From the NCBI GenBank assembly GCA_905221615.1, contig CAJNDT010001238.1, positions 1-64,000 on the forward strand: a stretch of 64,000 nucleotides of DNA. Direction: 5' to 3'. Every line of letters begins with the position of its first letter. The first letter of the stretch is position 1. This DNA is from Symbiodinium sp. CCMP2592 (Eukaryota > Sar > Dinophyceae > Suessiales > Symbiodiniaceae). Under the pieces are notes generated by a model. The model saw only the letters and a program-made list of their open reading frames with translations. It did not search any database and was not told where the DNA came from. This document shows, one piece after another, positions 28,794-37,963 of this stretch. The position numbers and the translations under genes are program-made.

Positions 28794-29272
28794 GAAACCC
28801 CTGAAGGGTTTTAAGGTGAGGTGACTCCCTTAAGCTTGCAAGCCGCTTCAGGGTGAGGAGACTCCCCTTTCCAGCCTTAATTCAACGAGCCAATTTGGTC
28901 ACAAGCCTAAGTCTGCTCAAGGTGAGGCTACTCCCTTGCTCTACAAGTCAACAACGTGAGGAGACTCCGTGGACTTGGAGAAGCTACAAGGTTGAGATAC
29001 CTCCCTTGCACAACCCCTTTTGTTGCCGCCTAGCTCAAAGTGAGGAGACTCCTTGGAAGGTAGGCTGAGGGCAACCGCAGTAGGCAGGTGAGCTCGACCA
29101 GTCTGTGCCGAGGGTGCTGTTTAAGGACATCACCTGATGTCAGACTGGTCTAGAGAAACTCGCCGCTCCCAAAGTGGACTAGGCCCCGAAATCAGGGTGA
29201 GGTGACTCCCCTAAAGCTCCGTCTCACCCTGACTCGAACTGGGCTCAGCCCAGCGGACCGACCGCTCGAGCG
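28794..29272 (+). promoter_or_regulatory. Structured LINE 3' end
   Basis: Contains six or more copies of a degenerate GGTGAGGnGACTCCC motif. It also has a perfect 10-bp stem GACCAGTCTG/CAGACTGGTC (29096-29105 with 29141-29150) enclosing a 7-bp hairpin (GACATCA cc TGATGTC), a 9-bp stem CAGGGTGAG/CTCACCCTG, and a 7-bp hairpin CTGGGCT c AGCCCAG. The same structures are in the truncated copy (stem at 19077-19131). Such 3' structures commonly serve as the RT recognition signal in LINEs without poly(A). Confidence 0.6.
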
Positions 29273-29285
29273 TGATTTTCAATCC
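29273..29285. repeat. 13-bp target sequence TGATTTTCAATCC, copy 3
   Basis: Follows the full-length LINE directly and joins it to the rest of the copia 3' LTR. Confidence 0.92.
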
Positions 29286-29876
29286 TATAATGGTGCCCCT
29301 GTGTCTCGCCAAGGTCAGGAACACTTTCTGTTTTCTCCTTTGTGAGTTTTAGAGAACCTTAGGTGTAGTTGTGAACGGTAGGAGTAGGGAAAAGTTGTCT
29401 GTCTGTCGGTCGCTGCGCTTACGCTTCCTGTCTCACCTTGCTGTGAAAGTTGTCAGTGTCAGAAGCGTGTCCAACCGGAGTTTTCCTCACGAGTTTTCAC
29501 GAAGAACGGTGTTTCCCTGAAGCATGATGAACATCAGAGTGTTTTCAGTTTGTTTGCTGTGAGAACGGACTTCTAGACGAAGTCCGGGGAACACCTGGGC
29601 CACAGAGCAGAGTTACCAGTGCAGAGAAGCCGTTAGGAGTCCTTAGGACTTGTCACGGAAGTGAGTGTGCTGAAGTCTCTGTCCTCGCCCCGTTTCACTT
29701 TGGCTCAAGACTTGCACTGCGTGACAAGCGCGTGGTGAACAGTTGGTTGCGACGAAAGGTGTAAAAGTGCTGTTAGCTTTCACTGCTGTAGCCTTGCGTG
29801 ACGTAGTCAGTCAGTCGGCTTGCACCTCCTTTACTAAACCTAGAAGTGTGCCTCAAGGCGCGTTTGGGTTTTAACG
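29286..29876 (+). repeat. 3' LTR of the copia element, remainder
   Basis: Matches 9086-9676 of the 5' LTR with about seven differences (for example gtatctc/gtgtctc, acgttg/accttg, aacgat/aacggt). It ends in TTTTAACG followed by the AAGTC duplication. Confidence 0.93.
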
Positions 29877-29881
29877 AAGTC
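29877..29881. repeat. Target-site duplication AAGTC, right copy
   Basis: Directly follows the 3' LTR and equals 9068-9072. Confidence 0.8.
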
Positions 29882-30837
29882 CGCATGGACCGCCCGCTGT
29901 AATGGTAACCATGTGCCAAATTCCCCCACAGGTCCTCCAGGCACACTGTCTGGAGTGGGTGCATGCAGGAGACTTTGGGCAGATAGTGAAGGAAGCCCTG
30001 CGTGCCATGAACTACAAGCTGGTTGCATACGCATGGGGTTGTGCGCCTGATCTAGGGCAGGTGCCGACATCTGGGGAGAGGATTTCTCAGCTCTTGGATG
30101 GGCCTTAGGCCAGCGAGCGTGCGAGCAATGTGCCGCTCTCCTGATTATGAGAGCCGATCCAAACGGCCCTGACCGCCTGCACAGGCCAGCGCAGCACGAC
30201 GGCTGCTGTCGCACTTGTCTAGCCGTGAAGCGCATCGCATCGCTCATGGGTTCCGGGACCAGAATTCACGGCAGGCAGGTGCGTCGACTGATGCCGTCTT
30301 GCCCCACAGCTGCCAGCGGCCCCATTCCATATAGGTTCGCTGGGAATGTCTGAACTGCATGGGTACGGACGGCCTTGCTGGTCTTCGAGCGCTTGCGAGC
30401 GGGCGACTCCATGGGGCCACGCAATGGCGACGCCGATGAGCAGAATTGCCCTCAGCGTCCCTCCCCTAAGACACTTACCAATTTGAGCCGTGGTGTGGCC
30501 AAGTCAATGGCGGCGGTAGAGCTAAGCAAGATCAAATGCGTCATGTACTCCAAAACTCATCGTGCGCACAGCAGCTGGAGGCAGAGAATGCCCGTCAAAT
30601 TTCCGTGAGCTAACCCAGAGCATCCCGAAGCGTCGATTTTGAAGCTGCTGGATGTATCAGCGGGTGATAGATCTGTTTGAGTGATCAAAAACATAGCATC
30701 AGCGGCTGATAGGATATATCAGGGGCTGATGGAGGTTAACAGCGCCGATTTTGAAGCTGCTGCTCCCGGCAGCGGGCAAAAGGACACTGCGATCCGGAAG
30801 CGGGCAAAACCAATTATCTAGTGGGGGTCGAATATGC
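29882..30837. other. Flank of the copia insertion, possible small exon
   Basis: A plus-strand piece at 29929-30060 after CCCCACAG could be an exon (VLQAHCLEWVHAGDFGQIVKEA). No partner exon was joined, so it is weak. Further right are short repeats: CGATTTTGAAGCTGCTG at 30635 and 30749, and ATCAGCGG(G/C)TGATAG variants. No clear gene. Confidence 0.3.
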
Positions 30838-31015
30838 TGTATAAGTATATACATGGACAATATTTTTTGATATACATATACATACATACATATATGTGTG
30901 TGTATATACGTATATATATATATATATGTACATGTCTGTATGTATGTATGTATGTATGTATATATATATATATATATGTGTGTATGTATATATGTATATA
31001 TGTATACGTACAGCA
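30838..31015. repeat. TA/TG/TATG microsatellite
   Basis: Runs of TATA, GTAT and TGTG from 30838 to the ACAG at 31013, just before the next gene. Peptides from it are Tyr/Ile repeats and not real. Confidence 0.9.
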
Positions 31016-31177
31016 GATGCATGCATTGTTTTTTGCAGCAGGCGGACAGGAAGAAGCGAGCTCCGGAGATTGTTCGAGTGATCCATGCAGGTGCATGCTC
31101 TATCCCGCATGCTCGTGCTGGCAGGTGGGCTCGATCTATAGGCTAACTGTAGCTATAGCTGTGTACGTAGAGCGATC

Positions 31178-32413
31178 ATGTCGTCCGAAGACATTTTCCA
31201 AGCCATGTGTAAAGCTTGCCCAGCGGCAGCGATCAAACAGGCGATCGAAGCGAGTCACGGGCTGTTTTGGTACCCAGAGCAAAACGTGGAGCTAGCTTGC
31301 TCCAACTTTGCAGGATTGCTTAAGGAGCTCTTCAAGTTGGGGAAGACGTTGCTGCCGAAGGAGACTCAGAAAGCAATGGAGAGATTCAACACTCTCCATT
31401 GCAGCAAGCTCCTTGACGACAAGAGGACCCCCCGCAACCAAGGGCAGGGCATCTTAAACATGATGAGCTTGGTAAACCGCAAACGTCGAAACCTCAAGGA
31501 CGGCTCCCGAATGTCCGACACCATGATCGAGTTAATCGAATGTTCAAGGACCGCCCCAGACTCCTGCTCTTCGGCATCGATCCAGGAGGGTCGCAGGGCA
31601 TCGTTGTCGGAGGGTCGCAGGGCATCGTTGTCACCTTCGACACGTACCCCAAAGCACGGCCACACTCCGGACGATATCTTGGAGGCCTTTGGCTTGAAGA
31701 AGAAGGTGGATGATTCCGATGATGATGCCGTCGTCGTCGTCGAGCCGCAGGCCCTTAAGGACGAAGTCGTGGATCTTGAGAAGGACCTCGTGACGATCAA
31801 GGACTACACCATCCACACCGATCATGCATTGGGCGTCTTGGTTCGTTTGCACAAGGATGGCAGGGTTGAGCAGGCAGACATGACGTCACCTCCGGAGAAA
31901 GGGTTCCTAGTCGGTGTCTTCGGCGATGGCGAGCGTGTGGTGTCTGAGTTGCCAAGCTTGCCGCCGGTTTCAGGCAAGATCCCTGTGGCCATCAAGGCCA
32001 AGAAGGCTAAGAAGCCTAAGAAGGCTTCGAAGCCTAAAAAGGCCATGAAGAAGAACTCCAAGCCGAAGCCGGCTAAGAGTGCGAAGGCGAAGGATGCAGC
32101 TATTGCTCCTAAAGCTCAAGGTCTGGTCCCAAGGGTCATGAAACGAATGAAGGGCAAGCAAGCTGAGCCGCATGTGGCTTTGCACCGTGTGCGGGTGACA
32201 AAGGCCAAGGAGCCAGCCCGAGCCTACGTAACCGCCTGCCAATGCGGCAGTACCCCATCCCCCTCCTGCAGGCAGCAGCTCATAGTAGAGTTTAGTGCGA
32301 AGCACTTCCCTGCAGATTTCCATGAAAGGGCGGTTCGTGCCCAAACTCGGATTCAGAGCGAGGGTCTCAGCTTCTTTGCTGCTCGAAATTTGAAGCAGCA
32401 GCTTGGCCAGTAG
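31178..32413 (+). CDS. Basic multicopy-type protein of unknown function, 411 aa
   Basis: ATG at 31178 to TAG at 32413 without introns. The first 110 residues are helical (KACPAAAIKQAIEASHG; LLKELFKLGKTLLP; MMSLVNRKRRNLKD). A short EGRRASLS repeat (two copies, SR-like) follows. Next comes a compact region (VLVRLHKDGRVEQADM..PEKGFLVGVFGDGE), a very Lys-rich tract (KKAKKPKKASKPKKAMKK), and a C-terminal RVRVTKAKEPARAYVTA..QLIVEFSAKHFP block. I do not recognise the family with confidence; the Lys/Ala tract suggests nucleic-acid binding. It is the first gene of a plus-strand cluster that ends with a transposase-like gene, so an accessory role in a DNA transposon is possible. Confidence 0.7.
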   Translation: MSSEDIFQAMCKACPAAAIKQAIEASHGLFWYPEQNVELACSNFAGLLKELFKLGKTLLPKETQKAMERFNTLHCSKLLDDKRTPRNQGQGILNMMSLVNRKRRNLKDGSRMSDTMIELIECSRTAPDSCSSASIQEGRRASLSEGRRASLSPSTRTPKHGHTPDDILEAFGLKKKVDDSDDDAVVVVEPQALKDEVVDLEKDLVTIKDYTIHTDHALGVLVRLHKDGRVEQADMTSPPEKGFLVGVFGDGERVVSELPSLPPVSGKIPVAIKAKKAKKPKKASKPKKAMKKNSKPKPAKSAKAKDAAIAPKAQGLVPRVMKRMKGKQAEPHVALHRVRVTKAKEPARAYVTACQCGSTPSPSCRQQLIVEFSAKHFPADFHERAVRAQTRIQSEGLSFFAARNLKQQLGQ

Positions 32414-33421
32414 GATGTTTCATGTTCCATTTTATGTTGCAGCTATATGTGAATATAGCTCTGGGGGCTGGATCGTGCGAACACGGTCCAGCGACGATCG
32501 GGCCTGTGCAGCAAGGTTTCAAGTCTTGGTTTTAACCCTATATAGGCCGAGCATATATAACCCTCGATCTTCCCAAGCCCCATGCACATGCAGAGAACCG
32601 ATATGAAGTGTTGACTTCCATGAGCTCAGCGTGCAGAGGCCAGGGTCTTTGATGATATGGCTTGCAAGCACTTTAAAGTGCTGGGGATCGGGCTCCAGAT
32701 CGTGATCCGAGGGCAGAAAATATAGCACTGCTGCGGATTTGTACATATGCATGTTTTGTTGTACTTAAATAGGGCAGGTTATCAAGAATGTCAAGTTTTG
32801 TAGCCTAGGACGGTGCCTTTTGAGTCCCAGCCCTAAAGCTTGAACCCCGAAGCCACAAAACCTAGAGCTTGCTCGTGAACTTGGTCTAAAACTCGCTGAA
32901 ACCCCAAACTTTAAACCCCGAAACCTTTATAACCCCTGCACCACAATGACACCTAAACCTCTAACCCACAACCCTTGAAACTGCTCTGCAAAGGTTCGTG
33001 TCGGCTGAGGTGCAGCAGATTTCGGATGATTCGAGGCTGGTTGAAGTCATTAAAGATTTAGTGTTCCACAGAAGAGGTTAACTGATCGATCAGTCGACAG
33101 AAAGGATCTCCATGTTCAGTTCTAGGCAGCTTTACAGCTCCTCTTTGCGATTATTGCGATGGTTTTGGGTTTGGATATTTACCCATGCAGGTCTATGCAT
33201 GCACTGGCTCCTGAACGATGGGGCTCTTCGGTGCAGTCTGCACTGGAAGGACAGCTGGCATACATATGTGCATGCGATTGCATGCGAGTGCACGTGCACT
33301 GCTGGGTACCTGCATGCCCCTACAGGAGCATTAGGAGCAGAAGCTCCTGCATGAGATCAAAGCACCCGTAGCACTTTCGGCTTACAGCGATACCGGAGGT
33401 GATAAGTGTATCATATCGATC
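32414..33421. other. Intergenic, with degenerate CCCTAAA-like tract
   Basis: No convincing gene. 32845-32985 contains loose variants of the plant/dinoflagellate-type telomere repeat. At 33333-33348 is an AGGAGC-AGAA-GCTCCT hairpin. Confidence 0.5.
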
Positions 33422-34101
33422 ATGGGTAACGATCTGTCCCGAACCCTGCAGCAAGTGGGCCAAGTGGGCCAAGCATTGGAGCAGCTGAATGCTCAGGGAG
33501 GCTTGCCAGGTGCACATGCACCTCCCCCCATGCCACCCCCATCCATGCCTCCTGCCGCCGTCCCATTCCCGAACCCTTGGCAATTCCCACCGCCGCCCCC
33601 AGCCAATGACGGCACAGGCAATGATGGCCCAGCCCCAGCCAAGAATGATGGCCCAGCCCCAGCCAAGAATGACGATCAGGAGCCTCCTCGAGGCTACCTT
33701 CGCCGGTGCAATCGGTGCAAGCAGATCTCCTACATCCGCAACAACATGTGCATGGATGAAAGGTGCGAGCTTAAGCTGCACTTTGGATTTTTGTTTTGTA
33801 CACAATATATATGTATATGTAAGTATATATGTACATGTATATGTATATGTATATGTATATGTGTAGTTATATATATATATATATATATAGATAGATAGAT
33901 AGATATATGCATGTGTGTGTGTGTGTGGCAAAAAGTACATTATATATATGTGTGTATATATATATATGTGTATATATATAGATATATACACACATCATCT
34001 CTCTCTATGTATGTGTATATTTATATATATATATATATATTTTGTGGTTTCGGCTTAAGTCTTTTAGGGTTTAGGTAGGGTTTAAGGCTAGGTATACACA
34101 G

Positions 34102-34134
<33 letters not shown>

Positions 34135-34799
34135 CATGTACATATACTTATATAATATACCCAACACATGCACCAGAAACACTGAAACCTAAACCCTGAA
34201 CCTTAAAACCTGAACCCTGAAACTTAAACCTTGAAACTTAAAAGCCTAGCCTAAAAGTATCATTAAACCCTCTATCCACTAAGGAACTTTCAGTATGGCG
34301 TCAAAAACCCGAAGATATAGGGCGGCAGATGGTCTCATGGGCCGGCAAAGACTCGGCATGGCAAGACCAGACTTTGCCAAAGAAGATCGTGAATGCCCGC
34401 TGGACGAGTACTCGCAGCCGTGGGACGAAGGGACAACAACATGCCAATTGGTGGAAGTCGAAGACGGCGAGCCAACGGGAGTGGATCAAGTACAATCAGA
34501 AGAAGACCAAAAACCAATGGTGGGACAAGAAGACCGACAAGGGCCCGGCCGGCGAGGATAAGAAGAAGGGCCCGGCCGGCGAGGATAAGAAGAAAGTCAA
34601 GAAGGAGGGTGTCGTGGGTGGCATTGGTTGGTGGGGCACGATCGATGTCGATAACGACGAAGAGGAGGAGCCCGAAGAAGACGACGACGACGAGGAGGTT
34701 CCCTCTCCTTCTGGCCCCGGGAAAGGTGACAAGCCCGATGGCGGCGATCACGGCGATGGCGATGGGCCAAAGCTCAGCCCCGGCGAGTGGGTGTTGTGA
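33422..34799 (+). CDS. Two-exon zinc-ribbon protein with acidic tail
   Basis: Exon 1 starts at ATG 33422: Gln-rich start, Pro-rich linker with a PAPAKND duplication, then CNRCKQISYIRNNMC..ERC, a zinc-ribbon-like set of cysteines; it ends near 33763 at AAAG|GTGCGAG. The intron is a TA microsatellite plus CCCTAAA-like DNA. Exon 2 begins after TTTCAG at 34294 and reads WRQKPEDIGRQMVSWAGKD, with many Trp and Lys, a GPAGEDKKK duplication and an acidic C-terminus to TGA 34799. The exact donor is uncertain: GT at 33764 gives the wrong phase for the best exon 2 frame, so the true junction is a few bases away or non-canonical. Function unknown; nucleic-acid binding is likely. Confidence 0.5.
33795..34160. 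repeat. TA/TG microsatellites in an intron
   Basis: TATG, TA, GATA and CA runs broken by a short TTTAGGGTTTAGG tract at 34066-34083. Confidence 0.85.
34185..34280. repeat. Degenerate CCCTAAA-type tract
   Basis: Repeats of the kind ACCTAAACCCTGAACC, with the C-rich strand on plus. Confidence 0.7.
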
Positions 34800-34836
34800 T
34801 GTAGCTTCGCGATGATTCGAGCTGCAGTGTAAAAAA

Positions 34837-34882
34837 AGGAGCACACCCAAGCTCCTGAAGAGGAGCTTAAGCTGCAGCTCCT
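34837..34882. repeat. Two AGGAGC...GCTCCT hairpins
   Basis: 34837-34856 and 34861-34882, in tandem just after the zinc-ribbon gene. The second has a longer nested palindrome (GAGCTTAAGCT in the loop). Confidence 0.7.
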
Positions 34883-35182
34883 AGGACATGACTGTGCCAT
34901 TTAGTTGCCTAAAATTCCTTGCCAGGAGCTCGATCCTTCGATGTGGACGAAGAGAAGACCCTGCTACGATTGGCAGGCTCGGCAGATCGAGAAGGGTGTG
35001 TTTTTTCGAGGGCCGGGGTCAGTTCAAGTCTCTTGCTTGTGAAAAACAGCACATGCCTCGATCGACCACCATATGTTTTTGATTTTCGAAATTGGTGGCA
35101 GGACCCAGCTGCGTGGAGCACCAGACCATGCAGCAACGAGGCCTTTGCACTTTTGGTGGTTGTGGTTCGATCTTAGAAAGGT

Positions 35183-35346
35183 CACCCCCATAAACCCTTA
35201 AACCCTCAAACCCTCAACCCCTAAACCCCTAAACCCTTAAACCCTGAACCCCTAAACCCTTAAACCCCTAAACCCTTAAACCCCTAAACCCTTAAACCGC
35301 TAAACCCTGAACCCCAGGGGCTCAAAGCCCCTAAACCCCTAAAGGA
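35183..35346. repeat. Telomere-like CCCTAAA array
   Basis: About 20 units of CCCTAAA, CCCCTAAA, CCCTTAAA and CCCTGAA in one orientation. This is the densest such array of the window; weaker ones occur at 35540-35645, 36440-36550, 37430-37572 and 38556-38660. Confidence 0.85.
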
Positions 35347-36240
35347 TTCGGGAATTAAAGAGTCCCACATGTGTTGCCGTCTGCAGCAGCTGCACACTTG
35401 AGATATATCCTAGGCCGGGTTACGGGTTCAGGCCTAGACCTTGTATTTTAGGGTTGTCGTGTGTAGCTTGTCGATATTGAGAAGTTCGGCCGGCAAGCTT
35501 CTGAAGCCTTTTTTCCTAATGGCCTAAACGGGTACCCTGGAACCCCTTAACCCAAACCTATATCCCAAAACCGCTGAACCCTAAACCTCCTAGCCTTCAA
35601 CCCTTGGACCCCTAAACCCTCAACTCTAGAATCCCCAAACCCTCAGTCACTTGTTGCCTGCTGCTGCAGCTGCATAGATCTCGAGAGTTGATCCTTAAGT
35701 ACAGCGAGGGCCATGCCTCGACAGGACACGGTTTGCAGGTTGACACTATGAACGGTTTGTTGAATTCTGATCTATGTATACTAGTGTGCAGGACGTCCGA
35801 GATCAACGTTCCAGGTCACGGTCACCGCCGTCAAGCATCCGGCGGTGGAAATGGTGCTGGAAATCAGTTGAGATTGGTGGGCAAACGACATTCAAGCCTA
35901 ATTCATTTTCTTTCACATATACATGCAATGGCTGTGTAGGAGCAACCTGCGTGAACCAGAGTTTGCTCCTTCTGTGAAAGCATAAGGATCTGGTACTGGG
36001 TTTGGTGGCTTTCCGAAGACTGAGTACCATCGTGACGAAGACCGCGTGAGCGGCCACCGGCCACTGTGTGCAGCTGGAATTAATATTGCACCGACGTGCC
36101 TCTGATAATAGCTTCTTTTCGGTGCTTCGAGAAGACACAAAGTGTGCCTGCCGGCAGCACTAGTAGATACACTAAAGCAGCAGCACCACCAGCACCAATA
36201 CGGCCACCCCTGAAGCTCTAATGCCCTAAACCTCTTAGCC
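35347..36240. other. Non-coding region with a possible small exon
   Basis: A plus-strand stretch after GTGCAG at 35790 (DVRDQRSRSRSPPSS) could be an exon but joins to nothing. The rest is CCCTAAA-like DNA and unique sequence. Confidence 0.3.
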
Positions 36241-36391
36241 CTAAACCCGTGGTCCAGGTGTGTGGCGAGGCTGGTGCCGGTGCCTTGGTCCTGCGGTTGT
36301 TTGCTTCTTGGTTTTGGCCTTCTGCAGAAAGACAGGAGCAGTCGCTCCTCCAACACTGTGTTAAGTCTTGCTTAGCAAGAGATAGGAGCCG
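36241..36391 (+). repeat. 150-bp dispersed repeat, copy 1
   Basis: From TAAACCCGTGG to GAGATAGGAGC it matches 37566-37714 with only a few differences. It contains the hairpin AGGAGC-AGTC-GCTCCT at 36334-36349. A third, diverged copy lies at about 36550-36690. Confidence 0.85.
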
Positions 36392-36925
36392 TGTCCATTC
36401 AGGATATTGAGAAATTCCTTGCTCCTCCTCGGGCACCTATACCCTTCAGCCCTTAAACCCTTAGGCCCCTAAGCCCTTAAGCCGCTAAACCCTTAACCCC
36501 CTCAGCACTTCGGCTAAAATCCCTACCCCAGAATCCTGGAACGACCAAACCCTGAGCCAGGCGTGGCGGCGAGGCTGGTACCACTGCCCTGGTACTGTTG
36601 CTCACAAGGTGGCTTTGCTAGTTGCTTTTGGTAAGAGCAAGCCTGCTGCCTTAGGCCGAGAGACAGGAGCTTTGGCTCCTTTATGATTCAGATGAGGATT
36701 TTAGCTTAGTGGTCTAGGTGTTCAGAGATCCATGGGGCAGGGGTTAGGGGGAGGGTTTACGGCCCGGGGTGGTTGGGATAATGTTTCTCTATCTCTAGGT
36801 GGTGCCTTGCAGGGCTGGATAATGGTGTGTTTCGGTCGTGTGAAATTCAGGAGCAGCTGTGCTCCTTTAAAGGTTAAGACTAGGAGTTGTTGCACTGGCT
36901 TGTGCTTGTTGTTTTTTGTGGAAGA
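36392..36925. other. Non-coding, CCCTAAA-like DNA and two hairpins
   Basis: AGGAGC-TTTG-GCTCCT at 36665-36680 and AGGAGC-AGCTGT-GCTCCT at 36849-36866. No gene seen. Confidence 0.5.
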
Positions 36926-37050
36926 GTTAAACATTAGTTAAATTTAACTTTCATTTAACCTGGATTTAACCTTCCTGGAAGATTCTATCTAAAGGAAGTG
37001 CAAGGTTAAATGAAAGTTAAATGAGGGTTAAATTTAACTATTGTTTAACC
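36926..37050. repeat. Foldback element built from GTTAAA units
   Basis: The left arm 36926-36960 pairs with the right arm 37004-37049. The inner 19 bp (ATTTAACTTTCATTTAACC with its complement) are perfect and the outer 23 bp have one mismatch; the right arm carries one extra 11-bp unit. The centre is 43 bp. Confidence 0.85.
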
Positions 37051-37565
37051 TGCGTGGTTTGCCATGGCCAGGCTTGCTGGTCCTGCTGAACCCAAAGTTG
37101 CTCTGTGCAATCGACAGGCCAGTGCCAGGGTGAGGGCTTAAGATGTATAGTTTGGAGCCACAGAACCAACAGGGACATTAGCCTTGGCTGCACGACTGCA
37201 GACAGGTGGGCCATCGCCAGCAGCAGCAAGAGACCAAACATAGCTGTTATAGTAGCAGACCATAGAGGAATAGCACCAGCGGCACCACCACTAGTACCCA
37301 CAGCCGAAAAGCAACACATATGAGCACAGTTACCACCAGCAACACCAGCAGTGGCAGCAGCAATCCTACGGGAACCACTAGCACAGCAGCAGCACCGGCA
37401 ACGACCAACAACACAAGCAGCAACCTCTAAACTCTTACACCCCTCAACCCTAACCCTCCCGACCCTGCAACTTAGCCTAAATCCCGCCACCCCTAAACCC
37501 TTAAGCCTAAGCGAGTAAACCTATAAACCCCTAAATCCCTGAGCCCCTCAAGCCCTAATGCCCCC

Positions 37566-37714
37566 TAAACCCGTGGCCCAGGTGTGTGGCGAGGCTGGTG
37601 CCGGTGCCTTGGTCCTGTGGCTGTTTGCTTCTTGGTTTTGGCCTTCTGCAGAAAGACAGGAGCAGTCGCTCCTCCAACACTGTGTTAAGTCTTGCTTAGC
37701 AAGAGATAGGAGCA
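37566..37714 (+). repeat. 150-bp dispersed repeat, copy 2
   Basis: Second copy of the repeat at 36241-36391. It also holds a hairpin (37658-37673) and is followed at once by an 8-bp version ATAGGAGC-ATGT-GCTCCTAT at 37706-37725. Confidence 0.85.
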
Positions 37715-37963
37715 TGTGCTCCTATGTACAGTATAGCAAGACCCTGGAACCTGGAACCCTATCTTCTTAAATCCTCTACACCACAGAACTGGGAAGCTAA
37801 GACCCCAAATCCCAAACCCCACTGAGGCCCAAACCCAAAACCTGATCCCAGAGACCCGTCAGGATGTGCACATCACCCCTTGTATCTTTCTCCTGAATCG
37901 TTGCAGTCCTGGCAGCTGTGTGCTGCTCCACATCGCCTAGATCCACCTTTGCTTTTGTTTGCC

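Larger units (their letters stand above)
19267..29272 (+). mobile_element. Full-length non-LTR retrotransposon (LINE) with three ORFs
   Basis: It runs from the TGGCTCAAG start to the conserved ...CTCGAGCG 3' end, flanked by the 13-bp repeat. It codes for an ORF1, an APE-endonuclease/RT/RNase H ORF2 with a USP-like tail, and a third ORF. There is no poly(A) tail; the 3' end is instead a structured region with inverted repeats. ORF2 is intact over 2,097 codons, so the copy is young. Confidence 0.92.
9073..29876 (+). mobile_element. Ty1/copia-type LTR retrotransposon, interrupted by a LINE in its 3' LTR
   Basis: The element has 604-bp LTRs that agree to about 99 percent, a primer-binding site, a purine tract, and the domain order Gag, zinc knuckle, aspartic protease, integrase, RT, RNase H, which is the copia order. 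The 5-bp direct repeat AAGTC lies immediately outside both LTRs (9068-9072 and 29877-29881), which fixes the ends. The 3' LTR is split after base 16 by 10.5 kb of non-LTR retrotransposon (18821-29285). Several frame changes and a TAG suggest the coding part is no longer fully intact. Confidence 0.93.

Noticed and set aside
18821..29285. The two 433-bp repeats as LTRs of an LTR retrotransposon
   Set aside because: The enclosed genes are LINE-type (APE endonuclease, ORF1/ORF2), there is no primer site, and the 13-bp target repeat also follows the first copy. A truncated plus a full-length LINE explains it better.
29840..30247. Minus-strand 135-codon ORF across the copia end
   Set aside because: It spans the LTR junction and has no natural composition.
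30814..31146. Tyr/Ile/His-rich ORFs in TA microsatellites (also 33730-33990 and 42597-42970)
   Set aside because: Pure translation of simple repeats.
36722..36941. Short ORFs of about 70 codons on both strands
   Set aside because: No start context, domain or partner exon; the region is repeats and hairpins.
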